Notes under the pieces: generated by a model
Told to the model about the DNA's origin: nothing
Database searches by the model: none
Seen by the model: the letters and a program-made list of their open reading frames with translations, nothing else
Assembly (NCBI RefSeq): GCF_000722545.1
Contig: NZ_JNVM01000028.1
Coordinates: 31,122 to 95,121 of the forward strand
Length of the DNA: 64,000 nt
Source of the DNA: Paenibacillus tyrphae
Lineage (GTDB): Bacteria; Bacillota; Bacilli; Paenibacillales; NBRC-103111
Reading direction: 5' to 3'
Shown here: one piece after another, positions 50,108-57,980 of the stretch
Position numbering within the stretch: position 1 is the stretch's first letter
Layout: the number at the start of each line of letters is the position of its first letter
Position numbers and translations under genes: made by a program

Positions 50108-51772
50108 ATGTTGTTCAAAAAAATCGGCAAAGCGGGAAATATCGCTCTTGCCACGTTGATGTCCACCGCGCTATTGCTCAGCGCTTGCACGTCCGGAGGC
50201 GGAGGAACCCCCGCGACAAGCGAGAAGCCGGCCGATGGGGCGGCAGCCAGCAGCGGCAAAAAAGAAAAGGTGGACGGCGGCGAAATCAATACCGCTTACT
50301 TGGCGGATCCGCAAGGCTTTATTCGCTTCTGGGCGACGACAACGACGTCAAGCGAAGTGATCGATTTGGTGTTCAGCTCGTTGTACCGCTTCAATGAAAA
50401 GCAGGAAATCGTTCCGAATTTGGCGGTCGGACAGCCTGAGTTCTCGCAAGACAAGATGGAAATGACGATTAAAATCCGCAACGACGCCAAGTTTAGCGAT
50501 GGCAAGCCGGTAACGGCCGACGACGTCGTATTTACATACAATATTCCGATTAACCCGGATTATAAAGGCCCGCGCAAAGGAACGTTCGAGAAATTGGCGA
50601 AGATCGAGAAAACGGACGATACGACCGTTAAATTTACGTTCAAAGAGCCGCATGCCGGATACATCGATATGCTGATTTATAATATTTTACCTCAGCATTT
50701 GCTGAAAGATGTTGCCGTCAAAGACATGGAAAAATCGACCTTCGCAAAGCAGCCGGTCGGATCAGGCCCGTACAAGCTGGAAGAGTGGAAGCAAGGCCAA
50801 TATTTGCGCTTCGTTCGCAACGACAGCTATTTCGGCGGCAAGCCGGCTATCGAGAAAATAACGGCGAAAATCGTCCCGGATGCGAACGCCACGATGGCGC
50901 AGCTGCAAACCGGAGAAATTAACGTCATTGCAGTACCGGCCGATAATTTACAGGCCATCGAGCAGTTTGCCAAAACGTCGGGCAAAATTAAGCTGCAAAA
51001 AGGAATTGGCACAGGAAGCTATATGTTTGTTGCATGGAACTTGACCAATCCGCTGTTCCAGGATAAAGCGGTGCGTCAGGCGCTTACGATGGCGATCGAC
51101 CGCCAAGGCATTGTGGACAACATCGTCGAAGGACAAGGAAAGCTCGTACACAGCCAAACGTCTCCTTCTTACTGGTCGTTTACGGATAATGTGCCGAAAT
51201 TCCCATACGATCCGGAAAAGGCGAAAAAGATTTTAGCCGATGCAGGCTGGAAAGATACGGACGGCGACGGCATTTTGGACAAAAACGGTCAAAAATTCGA
51301 GATCGAAATGCAAACGATTCAAGGAAACAAGGTCCGCGAGAAAGCGTTGACGGTCATTCAGCAGCAGCTGAAAAAAGTCGGCATCAGCGTTCAGCCTCGG
51401 ATTGTCGAGGGTTCGGCTTTTACGAAAAACTGGATGGGTAAAAACTTCACTGCTATTTTCCATGCTTGGAGCATTTCGGGAGACCCGAACCCGCAAGGCA
51501 TTTGGCACTCCACGGCGATGGAGACGGGATCGAACTATATTTCTTATAAAAATCCCGAGGTTGATAAGCTGATCGACGAGGATTTGAAAACCTTCGATAT
51601 GAACAAACGGAAAGAGCTGCTGGCCAAAGTCGACGCTTTGATTGCGGAAGACCAGCCGTATACGTTCCTTTATTCGCCGACGACTACTATGGCTTATCCG
51701 GCAAATCTCGAAGGCTTTAATCCGAACCGCGACTCCTTGAAGGAAATTGAAAAGTGGTACTTCACGAAATAA
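50108..51772 (+). CDS. Peptide ABC importer substrate-binding lipoprotein (OppA/DppA type)
   Basis: This 554-residue protein has a lipoprotein signal with lipobox LLLSAC at about residues 22-27, then a Gly/Ser/Thr-rich linker and the family 5 solute-binding fold. Characteristic blocks are YRFNEKQEIVPNLA, KFSDGKPVTADDVVFTYN, PVGSGPYKLEEWKQGQYL and KAVRQALTMAIDRQGIVDNI. It is anchored outside the membrane and delivers peptides to the permeases that follow. AGAGAGGGG precedes the ATG. Its gene lies in the middle of the operon, an order (D-F-A-B-C) less common than A first. Peptide length preference is not visible. Confidence 0.93.
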   Translation: MLFKKIGKAGNIALATLMSTALLLSACTSGGGGTPATSEKPADGAAASSGKKEKVDGGEINTAYLADPQGFIRFWATTTTSSEVIDLVFSSLYRFNEKQEIVPNLAVGQPEFSQDKMEMTIKIRNDAKFSDGKPVTADDVVFTYNIPINPDYKGPRKGTFEKLAKIEKTDDTTVKFTFKEPHAGYIDMLIYNILPQHLLKDVAVKDMEKSTFAKQPVGSGPYKLEEWKQGQYLRFVRNDSYFGGKPAIEKITAKIVPDANATMAQLQTGEINVIAVPADNLQAIEQFAKTSGKIKLQKGIGTGSYMFVAWNLTNPLFQDKAVRQALTMAIDRQGIVDNIVEGQGKLVHSQTSPSYWSFTDNVPKFPYDPEKAKKILADAGWKDTDGDGILDKNGQKFEIEMQTIQGNKVREKALTVIQQQLKKVGISVQPRIVEGSAFTKNWMGKNFTAIFHAWSISGDPNPQGIWHSTAMETGSNYISYKNPEVDKLIDEDLKTFDMNKRKELLAKVDALIAEDQPYTFLYSPTTTMAYPANLEGFNPNRDSLKEIEKWYFTK

Positions 51773-51824
51773 GAAAATCCGTTGATCATTATGATCGAAA
51801 TTATGATGAAAGAAGTGACATCCG

Positions 51825-52796
51825 GTGGCCCGATATGCCCTTCGGCGTTTGCTGAACGCCATTCCGATTCTGATCGGCATTACGATCATTTCTTTTCTCA
51901 TTATCCATATGGCTCCGGGCAGTCCGATCTCCCAATACGTCGACGATCCGACGATCAAGGCCATCGATAAGGAGAATATGATCAAAGCTTACGGCTTGGA
52001 TCAACCGTTATATATTCAGTATTGGAAATGGATCAGCGACCTGGCGCAAGGGGATTTCGGCACTTCGTTTCAAAAAAGCCAGCCGGTCTCAGAATTGATA
52101 CGGGACCGGCTGCCGAATACCTTGCTGCTGACGGTCACAAGCTTTGCTCTGGCCTTGGCCATAGCGATTCCACTCGGCATTTTGTGCGCGGTTAAAGCGA
52201 ATTCGCGTCTCGATCAGTTCGTGTCCGGCATTACGTTCGTCGGCATTTCGCTGCCCGGGTTTTGGCTCGGCCTTCTGTTGATGATGTTCTTCGCCGTGCG
52301 GCTCGGCTGGCTGCCGTCGGGCGGCCTACAGACGCTCAATGCGCCGTCCGGTTTCGGGGACCGGGTGCTTCACCTGATTTTGCCGGTGTTTACGATTGCT
52401 TGCTCCGAAGTGGCAGTCTGGATCCGGTATGTCCGCTCCAGCATGCTGGAGGTTATCAATCAGGATTACATGCGCACGGCCAAAGCCAAAGGGCTGCGTG
52501 GCGGACGGATATTGACCGTGCACGGCCTACGCAACGGGCTGATTCCGCTGGTAACGCTGTTCGGGCTATCGCTGCCCGGCTTCTTCGCGGGCTCCGTTAT
52601 TGTCGAGACGATCTTCAGCGTTCCCGGAATCGGCCGGCTGTTCACGGAAGCCGCTTTCCAGAGGGATTATCCGGTCATCTTTGCCGTTACGACAATGACT
52701 GCTTTTCTCTATGTCTTCGGCAGCATATTGGCCGACCTATCTTATGCGATCCTGGATCCCCGGGTCAGCTATAGCAAAAGCGAGGCGAAGGTATAA
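51825..52796 (+). CDS. Peptide ABC importer permease (OppB/DppB type)
   Basis: This permease (323 residues) has about six membrane helices and the B-subunit N terminus RYALRRLLNAIPILIGITII. The EAA loop that docks the ATPases reads YMRTAKAKGLRGGRILTVHG. Other family blocks are SPISQYVDDP near the N terminus and SVIVETIFSVPGIGRLF near the C terminus. The start is GTG with a modest ribosome site (GAAAGAAGTGA). It is separated from the binding-protein gene by about 50 bases and from the second permease by four. Confidence 0.92.
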   Translation: MARYALRRLLNAIPILIGITIISFLIIHMAPGSPISQYVDDPTIKAIDKENMIKAYGLDQPLYIQYWKWISDLAQGDFGTSFQKSQPVSELIRDRLPNTLLLTVTSFALALAIAIPLGILCAVKANSRLDQFVSGITFVGISLPGFWLGLLLMMFFAVRLGWLPSGGLQTLNAPSGFGDRVLHLILPVFTIACSEVAVWIRYVRSSMLEVINQDYMRTAKAKGLRGGRILTVHGLRNGLIPLVTLFGLSLPGFFAGSVIVETIFSVPGIGRLFTEAAFQRDYPVIFAVTTMTAFLYVFGSILADLSYAILDPRVSYSKSEAKV

Positions 52797-52799
52797 TCC

Positions 52800-53684
52800 A
52801 TGAATGAAGCCGTAACTACGAATAAGGCCCAGCTTCCTGCGGCCGCCGCCAAACCGAAACGCCGGGCTTGGGAACGATTCAAGGCTAACCGGCTGGCTTA
52901 TGTCAGCCTGTGGATTATGGCGGTACTTATTGTACTCGCGCTGTTTGCGCCCGTTATAGCACTTCATGATCCCGCGGAACAGGATCTGATGAGCCGTTTG
53001 AAGCCCCCGAGCGCCGCACATTGGTTCGGGACCGACGATTTGGGGCGGGATTTGTTCAGCCGGGTGCTTTACGGCGCCCGGGTATCGCTCTCCGTCGCGA
53101 TTTTTTCCGTTATCCTTAACCTGTTGATCGGGATTACCGTAGGCTCGCTAGCCGGTTATTACGGTGGGAAAGTCGACAGCTTCCTGATGCGGATCGTCGA
53201 TATTTTGCTATCGTTTCCGACCTTCTTCGTTCTGATCACGGTCGTTACCGTGCTGAAGCCGAGCCTATTCAATATTATCGTCGTGTTCGTCGCCTTCGGC
53301 TGGATGTCCAAGGCGAGGCTGCTGCGAGGGCAAATTCTTTCGGTCAAAAACCGCGAGTTCGTCGATGCGGCGCGGACGATCGGCATGTCGGATTTCCGGA
53401 TTATTTTCGTGCATATTTTGCCTAACGCCATAGCTCCTATTATTGTCTCTGCGACGCTGCAGATGGGTAGCATGATTTTGACGGAGTCCAGCCTCAGCTT
53501 CCTCGGTCTGGGGATTCAGCCGCCTACCGCGAGCTGGGGGAATTTGCTGCAAAGTGCTCAAAGCTTGACGATTTTGAACAATGCGCCTTGGTATCCGTTC
53601 ATCCCCGGCTTCATGATCTTCCTGACGATCATGTGCTTTAATTTCATCGGCGACGGATTGCGCAGCGCCTTTGATTCGAAATAA
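52800..53684 (+). CDS. Peptide ABC importer permease (OppC/DppC type)
   Basis: This permease (294 residues) has the C-subunit N terminus with a cytoplasmic tail (RRAWERFKANRLAYVSLWIM), the block HWFGTDDLGRDLFSRVLYGARVSL, and the EAA loop EFVDAARTIGMSDFRIIFVHIL. It ends SLSFLGLGIQPPTASWGNLL plus a final helix and FIGDGLRSAF. It starts four bases after the OppB-type gene ends and is the last gene of the operon, followed by a terminator at 53701. Confidence 0.93.
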   Translation: MNEAVTTNKAQLPAAAAKPKRRAWERFKANRLAYVSLWIMAVLIVLALFAPVIALHDPAEQDLMSRLKPPSAAHWFGTDDLGRDLFSRVLYGARVSLSVAIFSVILNLLIGITVGSLAGYYGGKVDSFLMRIVDILLSFPTFFVLITVVTVLKPSLFNIIVVFVAFGWMSKARLLRGQILSVKNREFVDAARTIGMSDFRIIFVHILPNAIAPIIVSATLQMGSMILTESSLSFLGLGIQPPTASWGNLLQSAQSLTILNNAPWYPFIPGFMIFLTIMCFNFIGDGLRSAFDSK

Positions 53685-53700
53685 TAACGCATTGAAAACA

Positions 53701-53742
53701 AAGAGAGGGCCCTTCCATTTTCGAATGGAATGGCTCTTTTTT
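53701..53742 (+). terminator. Terminator of the peptide importer operon
   Basis: AAGAG, GG and TTCCATT pair with AATGGAA, GG/CC and CTCTT with a few internal mismatches around a TTCG tetraloop, followed by TTTTTT. Confidence 0.75.
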
Positions 53743-53916
53743 AGTTGGAAGCAATTGTACGGTTACGGTGATTCAGCAGTTTAAGGGATCACCACGCGAT
53801 AAGACTGAGACTAAGCGCAACGGGATTTAACAAGTTAAGTATTTCTGCTGAATAGCCGGGATAAGTTCGTTAGAAAAATGTAGTATAAATATTACAGTGA
53901 TACAAAGAGAGTTGAT

Positions 53917-54204
53917 TTATTGTAAGTTTACCCATATTATAAAATTTAATGGAAAAAAATTCAATATAAAACTGCTACATTTGCCTAAAAATATCTTTAC
54001 GTTTTCACTTAGTGAAAGATTGGCTGTGGCCGGTACGCCATGGATTACGACATCCAGACCGACGAGCTTTTCATCCCCGCTGACGCGGATAGAAACGAGC
54101 TGGTTAATCAGCTTGAAAGCGATCCAAGTCGTTACGAACCCCCAAATCATGACCGTCGTAAAAACTTCTTCTATTCTCCTCGACGGGCATAATTTTACTT
54201 GGCC
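53917..54204 (-). pseudogene. Decayed 3' fragment of an ammonium transporter (Amt family)
   Basis: On the minus strand a short frame reads VTTWIAFKLINQLVSIRVSGDEKLVGLDVVIHG (broken here as VTTWIAFKLINQLVSIRV then SGDEKLVGLDVVIHG). This matches the end of Amt transporters: last helix, then the cytoplasmic R-V-S-x-x-x-E-x-x-G-L-D-x-x-x-H-G tail. The first ten helices are missing, upstream codons are closed by a stop, and the 3' end runs into AT-rich sequence with no normal terminator. It lies between the importer operon and yugN. Call rests on the tail motif alone but that motif is distinctive. Confidence 0.6.
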
Positions 54205-54263
54205 TGGTACATGCTAAGCGTGATTTTGTTGCAGCGATCATTATTCGTTTGGAGGAGATGCGC

Positions 54264-54677
54264 ATGATTCCTTTAGATTCGACATTGCAAGGGCGGGAAG
54301 AGCCTTTTGAACATGTGCGAAGCTATCTGCATGAGCATGAATTTACATTGGGCGGCAACTGGGATTATGAGCACGGTTCCTTTGACCGCTATTTGGATGA
54401 GGGACATAAAGTGTGGCTTCGCATCCCCTTTCAAGTCACAAGCGGCGTACTGGACGGGGATACGGATTCTACGGACGCTTTTATCCGAATCGGTACGCCA
54501 TTTATACTCAAACATGTTTATAACGAAGGATTGGATCAAGAGGCGCAGGCTCGCACGTATGGAGCGTTAATGGATCAGTTTCAGGAGCCGCTCGATAAAG
54601 ACGGCACCGTAGAGGACAAGTGGGTGGACCGGGCGGCTTCGCTGCTGCGGGAGATCGAAAGAGGGTATCCGAGGTGA
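54264..54677 (+). CDS. YugN-like family protein
   Basis: This 137-residue protein resembles the YugN-like family of Bacilli, a small cytosolic family of unknown function. Recognisable blocks are MIPLDSTLQGREEPFEHV, HEFTLGGNWDYEHGSFDRYL and WLRIPFQVTSGVLDGD. ATG at 54264 has GGAGGAGAT just upstream, so the ATG and other codons five residues earlier are unlikely. It is a single gene; a GC-rich repeat element begins directly after its stop codon with no separate terminator. Confidence 0.8.
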   Translation: MIPLDSTLQGREEPFEHVRSYLHEHEFTLGGNWDYEHGSFDRYLDEGHKVWLRIPFQVTSGVLDGDTDSTDAFIRIGTPFILKHVYNEGLDQEAQARTYGALMDQFQEPLDKDGTVEDKWVDRAASLLREIERGYPR

Positions 54678-54679
54678 CC

Positions 54680-55448
54680 AACCCCCTAAAGGCGATCAAC
54701 CCCCTAAATCCCCCTTTGTAAGGGGGACCCCAGGGGTTTCGCCCCCTGGACGACGAAAGGTTGTCGGGGGAGGGGGGAGCGTCGCCATAATCGGATCGCT
54801 GGTGCAAGGATCGCGACAGTCCGCTCGCGCCTGCCTAACGGCAGTCGGCGAGCGTCCTCGCTTCCATGCGACGCACCAGCACTAGCGCAACGTCGCTGCA
54901 AGGACCGCGACTGTCCGCCCGCGCCTGCCTAACGGCAGTCGGCGAGCGTCCTCGCTTCCATGCGGCGCACCAGCACTAGCGCAACGTCGAGCAAGGACCG
55001 CGACAGTCCGCTCGCGCCTGCCTAACGGCAGTCGGCGAGCGTCCTCGCTTCCATGCGGCGCACCAGCACTGGCGGTACGCCGAGCAAGGACCGCGACAGT
55101 CCGCCCGCGCCTGCCTAACGGCAGCGACGTGCGTCCTCGCTTCCATGCGGCGCTCCAGCACTAGCGCAACGTCGAGCAAGGACCGCGCCTGTCCGGTCCC
55201 GACCAGCCTGCGGCGGTCGTGGCCCGTCCTCGCTTCCAGTTGGCGCAAGGCCGCGCGGGACTTTGCCGCGCCAAAATGTAAGCGTGTCCGGCGAGCCTTG
55301 GCTCGCCGGACAAACGCGTTCCTTCATCTATAGTAACGAAAGTGCGATATACTAACTCCCTAGACAACCTTGCGGGTCCAGGGGCGCAGCTCCTGGGGTC
55401 CCCCTTACTAAGGGGGATTTAGGGGGTTGTTCTCTTGTTTAGGGGGTT
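54680..55448. mobile_element. Non-coding repeat element with nested inverted termini and tandem core
   Basis: Outer termini AACCCCCTAAA (54680-54690) and TTTAGGGGGTT (55438-55448) are exact inverted repeats. Inside them about 52-bp inverted arms begin AACCCCCTAAATCCCCCTT (54698) and end at AGGGGGTT (55428), with matching CCCCAGG...CCCTGGA blocks. The interior holds about five 92-94-bp tandem units. No transposase or convincing gene is present, so it resembles a MITE-like passenger element. No clear target duplication was found. Confidence 0.65.
54804..55262. repeat. Five tandem 92-94-bp repeats
   Basis: Units start with GCAAGGA at 54804, 54898, 54991, 55084 and 55176, giving periods of 94, 93, 93 and 92. 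Shared blocks include GCGCCTGCCTAACGGCAG, GCGTCCTCGCTTCCATGCG and CACCAGCACTAGCGCAACG. The last unit is degenerate. Unit lengths that are not all multiples of three, and low-complexity translations, argue against coding. Confidence 0.85.
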
Positions 55449-55474
55449 GTTTATTTTACCTCCATTTTATTTTC

Positions 55475-55511
55475 CTTTAAGGTTTCTTTAAGGTTGCGCG
55501 TGCAATATAAA
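55475..55511 (+). promoter_or_regulatory. HtrA promoter with 11-bp direct repeats
   Basis: CTTTAAGGTTT (55475-55485) and CTTTAAGGTTG (55486-55496) are direct repeats with an exact 11-bp period, the spacing typical for OmpR-family response regulators. They overlap the -35 region of a promoter whose -10 is TATAAA (55506-55511). The adjacent two-component system is the likely activator. Confidence 0.6.
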
Positions 55512-55575
55512 GACATGAACAACAAGGCAAGAAAGCAATCATCCTGAAGCCTTATACGAAATGGAGGTTTTTCTG

Positions 55576-57171
55576 ATGGATCACAACAATAACAATAATA
55601 ACAACAACAACGAAAACGAACTTTTTCGTCGCCCGAACGACGAGTTGAAGCATAACGAGTCCGACGGGGACAACCGGCAAACGGTCGGTGGAGAGGAAGC
55701 GGCAGCGAGCCGCGAGCAAAGCTCTCATTACTTTTCCTACGGTCCTTACAAATCCGGCACCTCGGACACGACGGTCAGCGACAGTCAAGGCTCCGCTCCG
55801 GTGGAAGTAACGCCGCCGAAGCAGCTGCGCTCGTACGGTTTTAACTCCGGAGAGCAGCAGCAAGGCCCGATGGGGAATTGGCAGCTCGGCGCGGCACCGA
55901 AGAAGTCGAGCGGATTCCGCAGCATGTTCGCCGCATTTATGGCCGGCGTGGTCGTAGTCGGCGCGCTGATGTTCGCTTCGGACAAAATGAACCTGTTTAC
56001 CGGTGCTCAAGGCGTGATGACCGGAAACAGTAATCAGAGCTCGGCGGGCGCACCGCCGGCAACCAATAGCGGGAACGTGAAACCTTCTTCGCTCGATCTG
56101 GCCCGTCCGACCAACATTTCGGGGATCGTGCAGCAAGCAAGTCCGGCGGTTGTCAAGATCGAGACGAAAGTCAAGGCAAAAAGCTCCGGACGTTCCGGCA
56201 ATCCGCTGTACGACGACCCGTTCTTTCGCCAATTTTTCGGCGACGATTTCGGCGGCAGTCAACAGCAGCAGCCTAAAAGCAACGACGGCCAACTGCAGCC
56301 CGGCGGGATGGGGACCGGCTTTATTTTCGAGAAGACCGGCTACATCTTGACCAACGAACATGTGATTGACGGCGCGGACGAAATCAACGTGTACCTCCAA
56401 GGCAAAGATCAGCCGTACAAGGCCAAATTGCTTGGCAACGACTACAATCTCGACTTGGCTGCGCTGAAAATCGAGCCGCAAAAAGGCGAAGAATTCCCGA
56501 CGCTCCCGATCGGCAGCGCAGACAACTTGAACGTGGGCGACTGGGTCGTGGCTATCGGGAACCCGTACGGCTTTGACCATACGGTGACCGTCGGGGTGTT
56601 GAGCGCCAAAGAGCGTCCGATCGATATCCCGGATAAGAACGGAACACGCCAATACAAGCATTTGCTGCAAACCGACGCTTCGATCAACCCGGGGAACTCC
56701 GGCGGTCCGCTGCTGAATCTGAACGGTGAGGTCATCGGCATCAATACGGCCGTCAGCGCGCAAGCGCAAGGTATAGGCTTCGCGATTCCGACGAGCACGA
56801 TATCCGCGGTACTGGATAACCTGAAAAACAACGTAAAAATTCCGAAAGAACCGGTTCCGTACATCGGCATTGCGATGAAACCGATTGACAAGGACTGGGT
56901 TTCCGAGCTAAAGCTTGAAAATACCGACGGGGCCTTGGTCGATCAAGTTGACCGCAAAAGTCCGGCTTTCAAAGCAGGCGTTCGTCCTTACGACGTCATT
57001 ACGGAAGTGAACGGAGCGAAAATCAAAACGACTGAAGAAGTCAGCACGGCCATCAAAAAATTAAAAGTCGGCGATAAAGCAACGCTTGGCGTCATGCGTG
57101 ACGGCAAAAAGCTCAACATCGATGTGACCATCGGCGACCGCAACACGATCGACTCGCAGAATCAGCAATAA
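55576..57171 (+). CDS. htrA: Membrane-anchored HtrA/DegP-type serine protease
   Basis: This 531-residue quality-control protease has a cytoplasmic N terminus opening with an Asn run (DHNNNNNNNNNENEL). One membrane helix lies near residues 118-136 (FAAFMAGVVVVGALMFA), then an extracellular trypsin-like domain with the triad: His in LTNEHVIDGADE, Asp in NLDLAALKI, Ser in NPGNSGGPLLN. One C-terminal PDZ domain (VDRKSPAFKAGVRPYDVI) follows. GGAGGT lies seven bases before ATG 55576. Its promoter has direct repeats fit for an OmpR-type regulator, and a two-component system follows, an arrangement like B. subtilis htrA under CssRS control. Confidence 0.95.
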   Translation: MDHNNNNNNNNNENELFRRPNDELKHNESDGDNRQTVGGEEAAASREQSSHYFSYGPYKSGTSDTTVSDSQGSAPVEVTPPKQLRSYGFNSGEQQQGPMGNWQLGAAPKKSSGFRSMFAAFMAGVVVVGALMFASDKMNLFTGAQGVMTGNSNQSSAGAPPATNSGNVKPSSLDLARPTNISGIVQQASPAVVKIETKVKAKSSGRSGNPLYDDPFFRQFFGDDFGGSQQQQPKSNDGQLQPGGMGTGFIFEKTGYILTNEHVIDGADEINVYLQGKDQPYKAKLLGNDYNLDLAALKIEPQKGEEFPTLPIGSADNLNVGDWVVAIGNPYGFDHTVTVGVLSAKERPIDIPDKNGTRQYKHLLQTDASINPGNSGGPLLNLNGEVIGINTAVSAQAQGIGFAIPTSTISAVLDNLKNNVKIPKEPVPYIGIAMKPIDKDWVSELKLENTDGALVDQVDRKSPAFKAGVRPYDVITEVNGAKIKTTEEVSTAIKKLKVGDKATLGVMRDGKKLNIDVTIGDRNTIDSQNQQ

Positions 57172-57194
57172 TGCGATAATGAAAAAAGAAGCAG

Positions 57195-57230
57195 AGCGGA
57201 CGACAAGCGAAAGCTCCGCTTCTTTTTTTT
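57195..57230 (+). terminator. Terminator of htrA
   Basis: AGCGGA and TCCGCT pair around a 14-base loop, with additional AGAAG/CTTCT-type pairing outside, followed by TCTTTTTTTT. It lies 24 bases after the htrA stop. Confidence 0.7.
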
Positions 57231-57255
57231 GCAATCCTCATTATTTTGGTACAAT
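57228..57255 (+). promoter_or_regulatory. Candidate promoter of the two-component operon
   Basis: TTTGCA (57228-57233) and TACAAT (57250-57255) are spaced 16 bp, starting within the T-tract of the htrA terminator and 32 bases before the response-regulator start. Confidence 0.45.
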
Positions 57256-57286
57256 AGAGGTAAGAAGGGCGGGTGGATACGATTTT

Positions 57287-57979
57287 ATGAGAGAGAAAAT
57301 ACTAGTGATTGACGATGATGAGAAAATTACGTCCATGCTGCGCCGGAGCTTGGCGTTCGAAGGATACACCGTATTTACGGCGAACCACGGGATGGACGGG
57401 TTAAAGCAAATTCTTGAGAACGAGCCGGATACGGTCGTCCTGGATGTGATGATGCCGCAGCTCGACGGCTGGGAGGTCGTGCGCCGTATCCGCGAAGGCG
57501 GCTCGGATGTGCCTGTGCTCATGCTGACGGCCAAGGACGAGGTGTCCGACCGGGTAAAGGGGCTCGATCTCGGCGCGGACGATTATCTTGTGAAGCCGTT
57601 TGCACTGGAGGAGCTGCTTGCCCGGGTGCGCGTGCTGCTTCGCCGCAAAGCGGCGGACAAAACGGAGCAGCCTTCCAACAAGCTGCAGTACCTGGACACT
57701 TTTATGGATCTGGATACGCGCGAGGTGTACCGTGGCGGGCAGCTCATCGAGCTCACGACTAAGGAATTCGAGCTGCTGCATTTGTTTTTGCAGAATCCGA
57801 GAAGGGTTCTTTCACGGGATGTTATTATGGAGAAAATTTGGGGCTACGATTACAGCGGTGAATCGAACGTGCTGGAGGTTTATATCGCTCTTTTGCGGCA
57901 AAAAACGGAGGAGCATGGGCACAAACGGATGATTCAGACCGTTCGCGGCGCCGGTTATGTGCTGAGAGGGGAAGGCTGA
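57287..57979 (+). CDS. OmpR-family response regulator
   Basis: This 230-residue protein has a receiver domain (residues 1-120) with the acidic pair IDDDEKI, phospho-accepting Asp in TVVLDVMMPQLDGW, conserved Thr in VLMLTAKDE and Lys in DYLVKPFALEELLAR. The C-terminal winged helix (about 130-228) has LTTKEFELLHLFLQNP, SRDVIMEKIWGYDY and RMIQTVRGAGYVLR. ATG at 57287 is the start closest to the receiver; the frame is open earlier through the htrA terminator. The cognate kinase follows after one base. The direct repeats before htrA are its likely target. Confidence 0.93.
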   Translation: MREKILVIDDDEKITSMLRRSLAFEGYTVFTANHGMDGLKQILENEPDTVVLDVMMPQLDGWEVVRRIREGGSDVPVLMLTAKDEVSDRVKGLDLGADDYLVKPFALEELLARVRVLLRRKAADKTEQPSNKLQYLDTFMDLDTREVYRGGQLIELTTKEFELLHLFLQNPRRVLSRDVIMEKIWGYDYSGESNVLEVYIALLRQKTEEHGHKRMIQTVRGAGYVLRGEG

Positions 57980-57980
57980 C

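Noticed and set aside
54804..55262. CRISPR array reading of the tandem repeats
   Set aside because: Whole 93-bp units repeat without variable spacers, and no cas genes are near.
54976..55327. Short minus-strand frames with repeated Cys/Arg-rich 31-residue units in the tandem repeats
   Set aside because: Unit lengths vary (94, 93, 93, 92), frames break, composition is unlike local proteins and no ribosome site is present; treated as translated repeat DNA.
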